Below the pieces are notes generated by a model that did not search any database, was not told the origin of the DNA, and was given only the letters and a program-made list of their open reading frames with translations. A stretch of 46,372 nt of DNA. Source: Candidatus Methanoperedens sp. GTDB lineage: Archaea; Halobacteriota; Methanosarcinia; Methanosarcinales; Methanoperedenaceae. The DNA is taken from assembly GCA_023249275.1 (NCBI GenBank), contig JAHFCV010000001.1:1-46372 (forward strand), in the 5' to 3' direction. Below are positions 16,480-24,314 of the stretch, in pieces. Both the position numbers and the translations under genes were made by a program. Numbering within the stretch: position 1 is the stretch's first letter; the number at the start of each line of letters is the position of its first letter.

Positions 16480-16989
16480 TTACACCTTTCCCACTGGCAA
16501 TCCGCACCTGTTGCAAAATTTTGCAGATATTGGATTGTTCCAGCCGCATGAACACACACGTTTATCTTCAAGAGATATGTTTTTTACAATTTCCGATAGC
16601 TGAGCTGTGTTTTTATAAAGGATATTCCACAGGGAATAAACCGGAATAAGCGCTAAAATAAAAAATACAATGTAATATATCCCATAAGGCAAATCGGCTG
16701 CGAAGGGACTGAACGCTCCGTAAAGCGTCAGTATAACCAGTAAAATGATAAACCACCTGACTACCGATTGAACCTGTGGGTATTCCGGTGATGAGAGCGC
16801 AATCTGCTGATTGAATTCTTTCATGAATTTTAATAAAATAACAACCACAGCGAGGGAAAGTGCAATGTCGACAACTGAATAAACCGCATCCACTTTTTTC
16901 AGCGTAACCATCGCAACGATTCTAACCAGGATAACCAGGATTAACGCTAATATTGCATTTATTATCGGTCTTTGTAATTCCTTTTTCAT
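16480..16989 (-). CDS. Four-helix membrane protein with C-terminal zinc ribbon
   Basis: The 169-aa protein has helices near residues 10-28, 33-53, 70-90 and 95-118, then a cytoplasmic tail that ends in a zinc ribbon (VCSCGWNNPISAKFCNRCG, with CxC and CxxC pairs). Proteins with this layout are common in archaea but their function is not known to me. Its ATG overlaps the upstream DUF1786 stop by 4 nt, and the 47-aa zinc ribbon gene follows 3 nt after its stop, so three genes are co-transcribed. Confidence 0.8.
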   Translation of the reverse strand: MKKELQRPIINAILALILVILVRIVAMVTLKKVDAVYSVVDIALSLAVVVILLKFMKEFNQQIALSSPEYPQVQSVVRWFIILLVILTLYGAFSPFAADLPYGIYYIVFFILALIPVYSLWNILYKNTAQLSEIVKNISLEDKRVCSCGWNNPISAKFCNRCGLPVGKV

Positions 16990-18029
16990 GTATCACCAAT
17001 TTGGTCTGGAATATAATTAAGGTAAGCATCCATCAATCCAAAGCAGCCTGTAAGCATCATGTCCCCGAACGGTGCAGCAAACCGCAGCTCCAGTTTTGAG
17101 CGCCTCATGATATCACGCATTGGACCTGTGACAAGTACTGAGCCGAGTTTATCAAAATCTAACGCCTCCCTGACATAGCACCCATGCCCCCCGTCATCAA
17201 AAACCTCCTGGAAGTCGAGTGTTCCGCCGCATAATCGCCTCAGGTAATCATCAAGCTTGGCTGCTGTCATCTGGTGGGTATGATGCTCGAATATTGAGAA
17301 AAGCCTTCCGTTATCCACCACCCCTGCGAGCGTGTGACCATTGCCAATATTTGCCACAATACATGGCTGTGTGCGCTCATCAAGAAGCGCGCCCCTTATT
17401 GCTGCAATCCCCGTATCCATAAAAAGCGCATCCGGCAGCGTTCTCTCTACGGCTTTCATCCTTGTGAAACGCTCAGGAATATTGTTTTTATAAACAAAGG
17501 AGTTCAGGGCTCCACCTTTTTTTATGATATCGCTGAAATACTCAAAGCGGAACACGCGGTTGCTAACATCCGGAGAATAACCGTGGTCCTGCACTGCGAC
17601 TGCAAAATTGTCGGGAAGCTCAAGCCCGAAAAGTTCCAGTGTTTTTTCAAGGGCATGTTTATCCACATCGCACATTTCAATTCTTGATGCGTTTAATTCA
17701 TTCGCTTCATCTTCACTGACAATTACCACGCCCATTTCCTTTATTTTGTCTATATTATCATTCAGCGTGAGCGCCGCCCTTTCCGTGGCATATACATCAA
17801 GGTTGGCTTCAAGGTGCCTGCGCACCGCGCCAGCACATGGTCCTCCGCCCATGGTTTCTCCAATGAGAACTATATCATGCTTTAACCTTGTCTCCTGCGC
17901 AATCCTTTTTGCGACAATCTGTGTCTGCGATGGAAGCACCATCTTGAAGCAGTTTTCAATATTTTTTTGGCTGTCGTAGAGAAGAATGTCCTGTGTTCCC
18001 ATTCCAACATCAATGGCAAGAAGTTTCAT
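16986..18029 (-). CDS. DUF1786-family protein (actin/ASKHA-like fold)
   Basis: The 347-aa protein opens with LLAIDVGMGTQDILLYD, the phosphate-1-like loop of the sugar-kinase/actin superfamily, has GETMGGGPCAGAVRRHL in the first domain, and CIVANIGNGHTLAGVVDNGR as the second phosphate loop. This matches DUF1786, which older annotations call a putative pyruvate formate-lyase activating enzyme; there is no CxxxCxxC, so that name is wrong for this protein. ATP binding is likely; the substrate is unknown. A clear TATA box precedes it and it heads a three-gene unit with two zinc-ribbon genes. Confidence 0.85.
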   Translation of the reverse strand: MKLLAIDVGMGTQDILLYDSQKNIENCFKMVLPSQTQIVAKRIAQETRLKHDIVLIGETMGGGPCAGAVRRHLEANLDVYATERAALTLNDNIDKIKEMGVVIVSEDEANELNASRIEMCDVDKHALEKTLELFGLELPDNFAVAVQDHGYSPDVSNRVFRFEYFSDIIKKGGALNSFVYKNNIPERFTRMKAVERTLPDALFMDTGIAAIRGALLDERTQPCIVANIGNGHTLAGVVDNGRLFSIFEHHTHQMTAAKLDDYLRRLCGGTLDFQEVFDDGGHGCYVREALDFDKLGSVLVTGPMRDIMRRSKLELRFAAPFGDMMLTGCFGLMDAYLNYIPDQIGDT

Positions 18030-18055
18030 ATCCGTGTTATCAAAAATTGTCTGGC

Positions 18056-18064
18056 TTTATATAA
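18056..18064 (-). promoter_or_regulatory. TATA box of the DUF1786 gene
   Basis: TTATATAAAG on the minus strand lies about 27-36 nt before the ATG at 18029. That spacing puts the transcript start almost at the start codon. Confidence 0.6.
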
Positions 18065-18183
18065 CTATTCCTGGGTTGTTTGTTTTCAGCGAGCAGGTAA
18101 AAAGTGTTAAATAGCAAACAGTAAATTTAGAGCATACCCGAAAGCTGATTCTAAGTGATGGCGCCGACGCCGTCATTCAATAT

Positions 18184-18269
18184 GACGAGATAGCCAAGCC
18201 CGGTATGGCGCAGGGTTGCTAACCCTGTGTTCCGCAAGGAGCTCGGGGGTTCAAGTCCCCCTCTCGTCG
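18184..18269 (+). tRNA. tRNA-Ser (anticodon GCT)
   Basis: The acceptor stem GACGAGA (18184-18190) pairs fully with TCTCGTC (18262-18268), discriminator G at 18269. The anticodon stem CAGGG/CCCTG frames the loop TTGCTAA with anticodon GCT, a long variable arm with GTTCC/GGAGC follows, and the T arm is GGGGG-TTCAAGT-CCCCC. The class II variable arm and GCT anticodon identify a serine tRNA reading AGC and AGU. CCA is not encoded (GCC follows). A partial related copy lies 0.6 kb downstream. Confidence 0.95.
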
Positions 18270-18301
18270 CCTGATTTTCTCACTTTTCCGGTTACCAAAT
18301 G

Positions 18302-18766
18302 TTATTTTACCCTGAGCGCCGCCCAGATTACAGTAGTGAAAAATCCCAGATAAACAACAACTACGAGAAAATATGAAAGTAATGCCGCAGAAAATGAAGA
18401 AATGTTTTTGACCATGCTAATAGCCAGGATACTTGATGGGATTGCAGAGAATGAAACTGCGACAAAAAACGAAGTTATATTTATGATTTTTTTTGTTTTT
18501 TCATTTACTTCTTTCTGGACAAGAATATAATATGTAATTGAAAATAAAGCAAAAAATATGAAAATCATTGTTACAGCGGTATCTTTTAAACCAATATATT
18601 TGCTGTACAAAGCTTCCGGGGTCTTAAACGCCACGATTAAAGAACCCACTATCAGTAGGATTTCAATTAATTTTGTTTTTTGGTTAATCTCATTTAAATA
18701 AAAAACATCTGACAATTTGGTATGAGTTGTTTTTAAATTGTTTATGTGATGTTTCATTCCAGACAC
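18302..18766 (-). CDS. Uncharacterised 154-aa membrane protein between tRNA-Ser and its relic
   Basis: The protein has a polar N-terminus of about 30 residues, then four membrane helices (about 33-52, 62-82, 91-114, 124-150). It is AT-rich and Lys-rich (KEVNEKTKKI), unlike the neighbouring DUF1786 gene. I recognise no family. The start at 18766 has a TATA box about 20-28 nt upstream (18785-18794), consistent with a leaderless mRNA; an ATG at 18757 is an alternative. Its place between an intact tRNA gene and a decayed tRNA copy suggests acquired DNA, but no integrase is present. Confidence 0.65.
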   Translation of the reverse strand: MSGMKHHINNLKTTHTKLSDVFYLNEINQKTKLIEILLIVGSLIVAFKTPEALYSKYIGLKDTAVTMIFIFFALFSITYYILVQKEVNEKTKKIINITSFFVAVSFSAIPSSILAISMVKNISSFSAALLSYFLVVVVYLGFFTTVIWAALRVK

Positions 18767-18784
18767 AATCCTAAATTTATTTAT

Positions 18785-18794
18785 TGATATAAAT
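18785..18794 (-). promoter_or_regulatory. TATA box of the 154-aa membrane protein gene
   Basis: ATTTATATCA on the minus strand lies about 20-28 nt before the ATG at 18766, a spacing that predicts a leaderless or very short leader transcript. Confidence 0.45.
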
Positions 18795-18862
18795 CAGTTG
18801 TTGTGTTCAGAACCAGGAAAATACCAATAATTATGCGCCACGATTTGTAAACACGTCAGTAA

Positions 18863-18944
18863 CAAGGTATTGGGGATGAAATCCCTGAGTTGCTAACCCC
18901 GTGTTCCCGCAAGGAACCCGGGGGTTCAAGTCTCCCCATCTTGC
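18863..18944 (+). pseudogene. Decayed tRNA-Ser(GCT)-like copy
   Basis: The 3' part is close to the intact tRNA-Ser: the GTTGCTAACCC anticodon region, GTGTTCC-CGCAAGGA variable arm and GGGGGTTCAAGTC T arm are shared. The acceptor can still pair at 6 of 7 positions (CAAGGTA with CATCTTG, one G-T), but the anticodon stem CTGAG/CCCCG has two mismatches and the D arm lacks the usual GG. I therefore read it as a relic or a 3'-end duplication rather than a working tRNA. A working divergent gene cannot be fully excluded. Confidence 0.65.
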
Positions 18945-18953
18945 CGTTATAAC

Positions 18954-21900
18954 TTATTTATTAATTTCCTCGACTTTTCTAATTTCCTCAACTCCCTTCG
19001 TTGCAGACTTACCCATTAATTTCTGTCTTAATAATTCAAGACTTATCTTGCTCTTAGCAGTAAGCAGATAGATGATAATTACCCCGAAACCTGTGGCTAT
19101 TCCGCCAATCAGCAGCAAATTCAGAGGCTCTTCCTTGACTTCCAGCAATCCTTTCTGCCCGAGTATCTCAACTGTATAATTCCCGGGCAGGGCTTCCTGT
19201 CGCGTGAAATTAATCTCCTTAATCTCGCCAGGAGCAAGAGCAACAGACCTGTTATCTACAACGGTTCCGTTGAGAATAAGCTCCACAGGCTTTGTATCAG
19301 CCTTCGTGCCCGCGTTCGTGATATTCGACCTGATAACAGCCTTCTCGTTTGTGAAAACCGAACCCGGTACGATGCCAATATCAAGCGCCTTATATTCTGA
19401 AAAGGGGAGCCTGATGTTAATCTCCCTGACAACGCTTACATATTTATCCTTTGAAGCGCCGAGATTGTGTGTGCCGCCCACGTTGAAGGTATAATTCAAA
19501 ATGCCCCCGATATTAGTAGTTCCAACAGCCGAGTTATCGAATGTAACACTGGCGCCTGCAACTGCACTCCCGTTTGAGGTGACTTTTATTGACACCTGAA
19601 CTCCCTGGTCGATTATAGCCGGTACTTCGATGCTCAGCCTGTTATCCACCCATTCCGAGACCTGTATCGTCTTTGTCGCCTTTTCATATCCGAGTTTGGT
19701 TGCGGTAATATTATGCATGCCGCTTCTGGTGAGCGTGTAATCCAGTCTGCCTGTGCTGTTGGTTGTTCCGATATCGTTATTATCGAAACTTACAGACGCA
19801 CCTGAAACAGGGGTTCCGCCTGCGGTCACTGTGATTGTAATAATATCCTTGACGCTGGGAGCTGCGGGTGCATCGATTGATAGCTGGTTCGCCGAAGCTA
19901 TGCTTCCATTGACCATTATGAAAGGATAGAACCTGACATCTCCGGAATCTGCTACATGGAACTTGATTTTTCCCATCACGTCAATGGTGTTTGCTGTGTT
20001 TAAGCTCACAGTGCTTGGGTTCTTCATCTCTATCTTGGTATCGGAAACCTCAGATACTTTCATGGCTCCGAACTGGTCGCCCGTGTTGACAGTCGTGTAG
20101 CTTTCCGATAGCTGGAATATTCCTTTTAAGAACGCAGCATTCGCCTCCCTTCCTGAGAACACGGTTTCGATATGCACCGCAATAATAGGCAGATCGCTTA
20201 CCGACCCGACCCTCTTGGTATAAATGTATGTCTTTCCAGCCTCAATAGCAGTGGTGTCAACCTCTCCACCGTCTTTCAAAAGCTGGATCAGTACAATCTT
20301 CCCGCCTGTGATATCCACGTCCTTAACCTTCAGGACGTATCCTTCATTCAATGTCAGCGTGCTTCCTGCATACACCGCGCGCTGGGTGTCGTCATCCGCA
20401 AGTACCTTGTGGAGCTGCTTGCTGCTTATTGTGCTGATAGCAGTGCTTGTTATGCCGGTAGAGTTGGTGGTGTATCCTGCGAAATACTTCTCTGCCATGA
20501 ATCCTATGACATTAAATGAACCAAATTTCTTATACTTGAAACTTACCGACTGCGGTGTTGTAGTGTATATCAGATTATTTTCACCAATCGACCTGTCGCT
20601 TCTTGTGAAGATTAACTTCTCTGAGCCTACATCCTCGTTTATGTCATAATAGAACCCTTCAAAGTTTAAGGGGTTCCAATCGAAATTGGTTGTGTCTGTG
20701 GATTGGGCTATTGTGCCGCGCACCTCATAAGTCCCTGATTTCTGTACCATCGGGGCAAAGCGCAGGACGCTGCTGTTGTCAGCCACTATTATTTTGATAT
20801 CTCCCATCACGTCATTGACCGAATTGGGCGATAATGAAATGCTGTTCTTATTTACCATCGTTATTCCCGTATCTGAAGCGCCTGTTATTTCCATTATTCC
20901 GTATCTATTGCCCTGGCTTACCGAGGTGAAGCTTTCTGATATCTGGAATATGCCTTTGAGGAAGGCTGCGTTTGCCTCCCTTCCTGAGAATACGGTATCT
21001 ATATGGACTGCGATAATCGGAAGCTCGCTTACTGAACCGACTTTCTTAGAATACACATATGTGCTTCCTGCCTGTACCGCAGTAGTGTCAACCTCTCCGC
21101 CATCTTTCAACAGTGATAGCAGTACAATCTTTCCACCCGTTATATCCACGTCTTTTATCTTCAGGACGTACCCTTCGCTTAACGTGAGCGTACTGCCTGC
21201 ATACACTGCCCGGCTCGTGTCGTCATCCATTAGTATCTTGTGGAGCTGTTTGGTGCCTATTGGGCTGGTAGGTGTGCTTGTTATGCCTGTCGAACCTGCC
21301 GTATATGCTGCAAAATACTTCTCAGCCATGAACCCGATAACGTTATAATAACCCCATTTTTTGTACTTGAATGAAACGTTGTCAGGCGCGGTAGAATATA
21401 TCAACGAGTTTTCCTGAATGTTGCGGTCAGTATTGCTGTCAAGGATTATTTTAAGCGACTCGTTGCCCACGTTATTATCTACATCGTAATAGAAGGCATA
21501 AAAGCTCATGGGGTTCCATGTATAGGTAAGGTTCATTTCCTTAGTGGAATCCCAGATGCGGTTGCCTGTTTCGTATGTGCGGGGGCGGACTGTCCAGAGC
21601 CATTTGTAGGAAGCTGTGCCGTTTGCATTGCTCCCTACAACTGTAATGTTCCATGTGCCAGTCACTGGAGAGTTATTCAGGTAATAATTGGAGGTTACCG
21701 AGGTATTGCTTGATACATTCGTGCCGTTAATGTACCATGTCACATTCACGGTCTGGTTAAAAGTCACTGTGAAATTTTGTGACACTATTCCAATAGTCTG
21801 GACTGTTGCAGGAGATGGAGACGAAGGGCTTGTTATTACCGGACCCGGAAACACACCCGGCACAAATGGCGACAGACTTGTAACCTGTCCTGTAACTGTA

Positions 21901-23072
21901 GTTGCATCACTGCCTGTTGTAACGTCTTTCCAAGCGCTGCCTTCATAATGGAAAAGTCTTACATAGTTACGATCAACACCGGCATTGTAAGGAATCGTAA
22001 CAGTTATTAATCCGGTGTAATTAGCTGTTGTTGTTATGTTGTAGAAACTTCCTGCACTAGCAAAACCAGACGTTGCCGGGGGACTAACATCCACCAAAGC
22101 GAAGGAATTCCCGGCAATATCAACATTTGAAAAAAGTAAACTAATACTATTTGAGAGAGAAACGTTACGATTCGTTCCAACTGCTGTATTTGGTGTGGTA
22201 TAATTAGTAAGGTTAACCCATGTAGAATTGATGTTACCTGAAGTGTCAACTGTATGCGTTGAGATAGTATAATATCCTGAACTTAAATTTGTGACGTTAT
22301 AATTGGCTGTCGGTGAAGTGACGTAATCTTTGAAGATTCCATCAATATATACCATTACTTTTGCAAAATCAGTATCTATCGGGTTTGTCCAATTCCATTT
22401 TATCCAGCTTGTACCGTTATTCTCCATTACGAGATTCGTTATACTTGCAGGTGACGTTAAATCACTTACAGTTACGCTCCAACTCTTGGTAGCCGAACCG
22501 TTTGAGTTGGTTACGTTTGCTGTGATGGTATGAGACCCCAAGCTTAAAAACTGTTTTGTAAAATTATCATAGTTTGTGGATTGGTCGGTACCATCGTAAT
22601 ACCAAATATAATTAACAATCTGGTCTGAGGTTACATTGAAATTAACAACTGTCTGATTCCCAACAGTAAGACTTAGACTATTGTTGTTAGTATAATTATT
22701 GCTCCATGAGATTATTGAAGGCGCAATCGCGACTGCTGTCACATTCCAGTCCCATTTTTGCATGACTGTGCCATTTGGATTATCGGCAATGACAGTAACA
22801 TTATGCACACCAATTGAGCTTGTAGTGTTGGTATAGTTTGCTATATTTAGATTCTCATTATTAAGCTGAACCTGCACGCTATCAAGGAACCAGGTAAAAT
22901 TCGCAATCTGATCTACAGCAACATTGAATGTTTTGGTGGCAGGTGCCGTATCATTTATCGGCGTGGGAGGAGAACTGGACAATATTCCTGGGCTAACACC
23001 TGCAGCTACCGAAATTATGCTCAACATCAATACCACAAAAGCAATTCCTCTAATATACCTCTTAATTACCAT
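18954..23072 (-). CDS. S-layer family surface protein with two S-layer duplication domains
   Basis: The 1372-aa protein has a signal peptide (RGIAFVVLMLSIISVAAG) and an ectodomain rich in N-glycosylation sequons. Residues about 40-205 hold two repeats of an Ig/PKD-like domain (QIANFTWFLD; QIVNYIWYYD), followed by a fibronectin-like domain, a ZU5-like stretch (about 295-405) and a third Ig copy. Two large S-layer duplication domains (about 500-790 and 790-1090) share long identical runs such as GREANAAFLKGIFQ and DVDITGGKIVL. Three shorter beta domains (two carboxypeptidase-regulatory-like, one CARDB-like) lead to a membrane helix (LLLIGGIATGFGVIIIYLL) and a charged tail. This is the Methanosarcinales S-layer domain; the extra modules and anchor suggest an accessory cell-surface protein rather than the main S-layer subunit. 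Confidence 0.93.
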   Translation of the reverse strand: MVIKRYIRGIAFVVLMLSIISVAAGVSPGILSSSPPTPINDTAPATKTFNVAVDQIANFTWFLDSVQVQLNNENLNIANYTNTTSSIGVHNVTVIADNPNGTVMQKWDWNVTAVAIAPSIISWSNNYTNNNSLSLTVGNQTVVNFNVTSDQIVNYIWYYDGTDQSTNYDNFTKQFLSLGSHTITANVTNSNGSATKSWSVTVSDLTSPASITNLVMENNGTSWIKWNWTNPIDTDFAKVMVYIDGIFKDYVTSPTANYNVTNLSSGYYTISTHTVDTSGNINSTWVNLTNYTTPNTAVGTNRNVSLSNSISLLFSNVDIAGNSFALVDVSPPATSGFASAGSFYNITTTANYTGLITVTIPYNAGVDRNYVRLFHYEGSAWKDVTTGSDATTVTGQVTSLSPFVPGVFPGPVITSPSSPSPATVQTIGIVSQNFTVTFNQTVNVTWYINGTNVSSNTSVTSNYYLNNSPVTGTWNITVVGSNANGTASYKWLWTVRPRTYETGNRIWDSTKEMNLTYTWNPMSFYAFYYDVDNNVGNESLKIILDSNTDRNIQENSLIYSTAPDNVSFKYKKWGYYNVIGFMAEKYFAAYTAGSTGITSTPTSPIGTKQLHKILMDDDTSRAVYAGSTLTLSEGYVLKIKDVDITGGKIVLLSLLKDGGEVDTTAVQAGSTYVYSKKVGSVSELPIIAVHIDTVFSGREANAAFLKGIFQISESFTSVSQGNRYGIMEITGASDTGITMVNKNSISLSPNSVNDVMGDIKIIVADNSSVLRFAPMVQKSGTYEVRGTIAQSTDTTNFDWNPLNFEGFYYDINEDVGSEKLIFTRSDRSIGENNLIYTTTPQSVSFKYKKFGSFNVIGFMAEKYFAGYTTNSTGITSTAISTISSKQLHKVLADDDTQRAVYAGSTLTLNEGYVLKVKDVDITGGKIVLIQLLKDGGEVDTTAIEAGKTYIYTKRVGSVSDLPIIAVHIETVFSGREANAAFLKGIFQLSESYTTVNTGDQFGAMKVSEVSDTKIEMKNPSTVSLNTANTIDVMGKIKFHVADSGDVRFYPFIMVNGSIASANQLSIDAPAAPSVKDIITITVTAGGTPVSGASVSFDNNDIGTTNSTGRLDYTLTRSGMHNITATKLGYEKATKTIQVSEWVDNRLSIEVPAIIDQGVQVSIKVTSNGSAVAGASVTFDNSAVGTTNIGGILNYTFNVGGTHNLGASKDKYVSVVREINIRLPFSEYKALDIGIVPGSVFTNEKAVIRSNITNAGTKADTKPVELILNGTVVDNRSVALAPGEIKEINFTRQEALPGNYTVEILGQKGLLEVKEEPLNLLLIGGIATGFGVIIIYLLTAKSKISLELLRQKLMGKSATKGVEEIRKVEEINK

Positions 23073-23170
23073 ATTTTTCCCCTCGAATTATATTTCAATT
23101 ACCATCATCTTTGACCCGTCAATCATCCTGCAAAAATGCAACATAATAGACTTGATGTCATAAGAACTCA

Positions 23171-23180
23171 TTATATAAAT
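23171..23180 (-). promoter_or_regulatory. TATA box of the S-layer family gene
   Basis: ATTTATATAA on the minus strand, with a purine-rich CAGAAA before it, is a strong archaeal promoter about 100 nt before the ATG. The leader would be about 75 nt, with a GAGGGG ribosome site just before the start. Confidence 0.65.
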
Positions 23181-23214
23181 AATTTCTGTGACAAAAGCCA
23201 ACCAGCAGCAAGTT

Positions 23215-23826
23215 TTAATAATCCTTGAGCGCAGCAGCCACTTCCTCAAATTTAGCGCCTTTTCGTACAATTCCGCAATTTACAAGGTCAACCACGGTCG
23301 AAGGCTCGCCTTTACACTCCCCGCCATCGATGATATAATCCGCACGTATCTTAATTTCATCCACTCTCACAGGCGGCGCCTCTCCCGAAATATTGGCGCT
23401 TGTGGAAGTGATGGGCATGCCTGCAAGCTCGATGAGCTTAATCGTGGTTTCATGGTCTGGATAGCGTATCCCCACCAGCCCGGAACCCGAAGTTAACGCA
23501 TCAGGAACTTTTTCTTTTTTCCGCAATAGTACCGTTACAGGCCCGGGCAGGAATTTTTCAATAAAACGCCATTCCCTCTCGCCTATGTGCGCAAGCTCCT
23601 TCATCATCTTAAAATCGGAAACAGCAACAGAAACAGGCTTATTTGCATCTCTTTTCTTAATAGCAAACACTTTTTGCAAGGCATCCTTTGAAAAAATATT
23701 GGCGCCTATGCCGTACACGGTCTCGGTAGGATAGATTACAATGCCGTTTTTTTTGATTATGCCGGCAGCTTTCCTTATATCCGTACCTATTTCACCTTTA
23801 TAACGTGGCATGTCTGTGGTATTCAT
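23215..23826 (-). CDS. Sua5/YciO/YrdC threonylcarbamoyl-AMP synthase
   Basis: The YrdC domain is complete: KKNGIVIYPTETVYGIGAN, KKRDANKPVSVAV, FLPGPVTVLLRKK, GLVGIRYPDH and GMPITSTSANISGE. The enzyme makes threonylcarbamoyl-adenylate from threonine, bicarbonate and ATP for the t6A37 modification of ANN-reading tRNAs. I place the start at the ATG at 23826 (MNTTDMPRYKGEIG); 23811 is equally possible. Upstream Met codons to 23955 would translate an intergenic CACAGAG palindrome and look spurious. It lacks the C-terminal Sua5 domain, so it is the short YrdC form. The gene stands alone. Confidence 0.9.
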   Translation of the reverse strand: MNTTDMPRYKGEIGTDIRKAAGIIKKNGIVIYPTETVYGIGANIFSKDALQKVFAIKKRDANKPVSVAVSDFKMMKELAHIGEREWRFIEKFLPGPVTVLLRKKEKVPDALTSGSGLVGIRYPDHETTIKLIELAGMPITSTSANISGEAPPVRVDEIKIRADYIIDGGECKGEPSTVVDLVNCGIVRKGAKFEEVAAALKDY

Positions 23827-23830
23827 TGAA

Positions 23831-23988
23831 AAACCACAGAGTCGGCTATGAACGCGGTTCATAAATGAAAATGAAAAAGCATCGGTAACGGACTTTTTCA
23901 TACCAGAGCACAGAGGACGCAAAGTTATTAATTGATCCCGCATTGCGCTTACCAAATTCTCTGTGCTCTCCGTGTTACCCTGTGGTTT
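23831..23988. repeat. Intergenic palindrome built from CACAGAG words
   Basis: A perfect 11-bp inverted repeat AGAGCACAGAG (23905-23915) / CTCTGTGCTCT (23959-23969) lies inside outer arms AACCACAG (23832-23839) / CTGTGGTT (23980-23987). The words CACAGAG, GAGGACGC and CTCCGTG are reiterated. The element sits directly upstream of the YrdC gene and its outer arm comes within 5 nt of that start codon. Confidence 0.7.
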
Positions 23989-24038
23989 ATAATTTCCTGT
24001 GCATTAAAAAAATGGAACAAATCTGCGTATTCCAAAAA

Positions 24039-24275
24039 TTATATCGGAACAATCGCCAGTGACCCGACCGGGCAGTTGCGTGTGCATATCCCGCAGACGA
24101 TGCAGGTATTAGAATCTATCACGGCTTCGCCATTGGTTACAAAGATAGCGAGTTTTGCTTTATCGACATCAAAATCCTCTGCTTTTGAGAGTTTTATGTT
24201 CGTAGGGCAGACCGTAACGCAAATTCCGCACCCGTTGCAATTCAGTGACTGCACCAGTTTCTTATCTTTTGCCAT
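24039..24275 (-). CDS. 2[4Fe-4S] ferredoxin
   Basis: The 78-aa protein has two full CxxCxxCxxxCP motifs: CNGCGICVTVCP near residue 15 and CIVCGICTRNCP near residue 58, with about 30 residues between the motifs (KLSKAEDFDVDKAKLAIFVT), longer than in the classic clostridial ferredoxin. All eight cluster ligands are Cys. It should be a low-potential one-electron carrier in the cytoplasm. It stands between the YrdC gene and the CetZ-like gene on the same strand, with no oxidoreductase partner beside it. Confidence 0.92.
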   Translation of the reverse strand: MAKDKKLVQSLNCNGCGICVTVCPTNIKLSKAEDFDVDKAKLAIFVTNGEAVIDSNTCIVCGICTRNCPVGSLAIVPI

Positions 24276-24314
24276 AGATTATCATATAGCTTTACAAGAT
24301 ATGAATATTTCGCT

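Noticed and set aside
16986..18029. Pyruvate formate-lyase activating enzyme name for the DUF1786 gene
   Set aside because: There is no CxxxCxxC radical SAM motif; the protein has ASKHA-type phosphate loops.
18270..18862. An active integrated element at tRNA-Ser
   Set aside because: No integrase, replication gene or matching att core beyond the tRNA-like sequence is visible; at most a remnant.
23827..23955. 43-residue N-terminal extension of the YrdC protein
   Set aside because: It would be translated from the CACAGAG palindrome and does not resemble the family.
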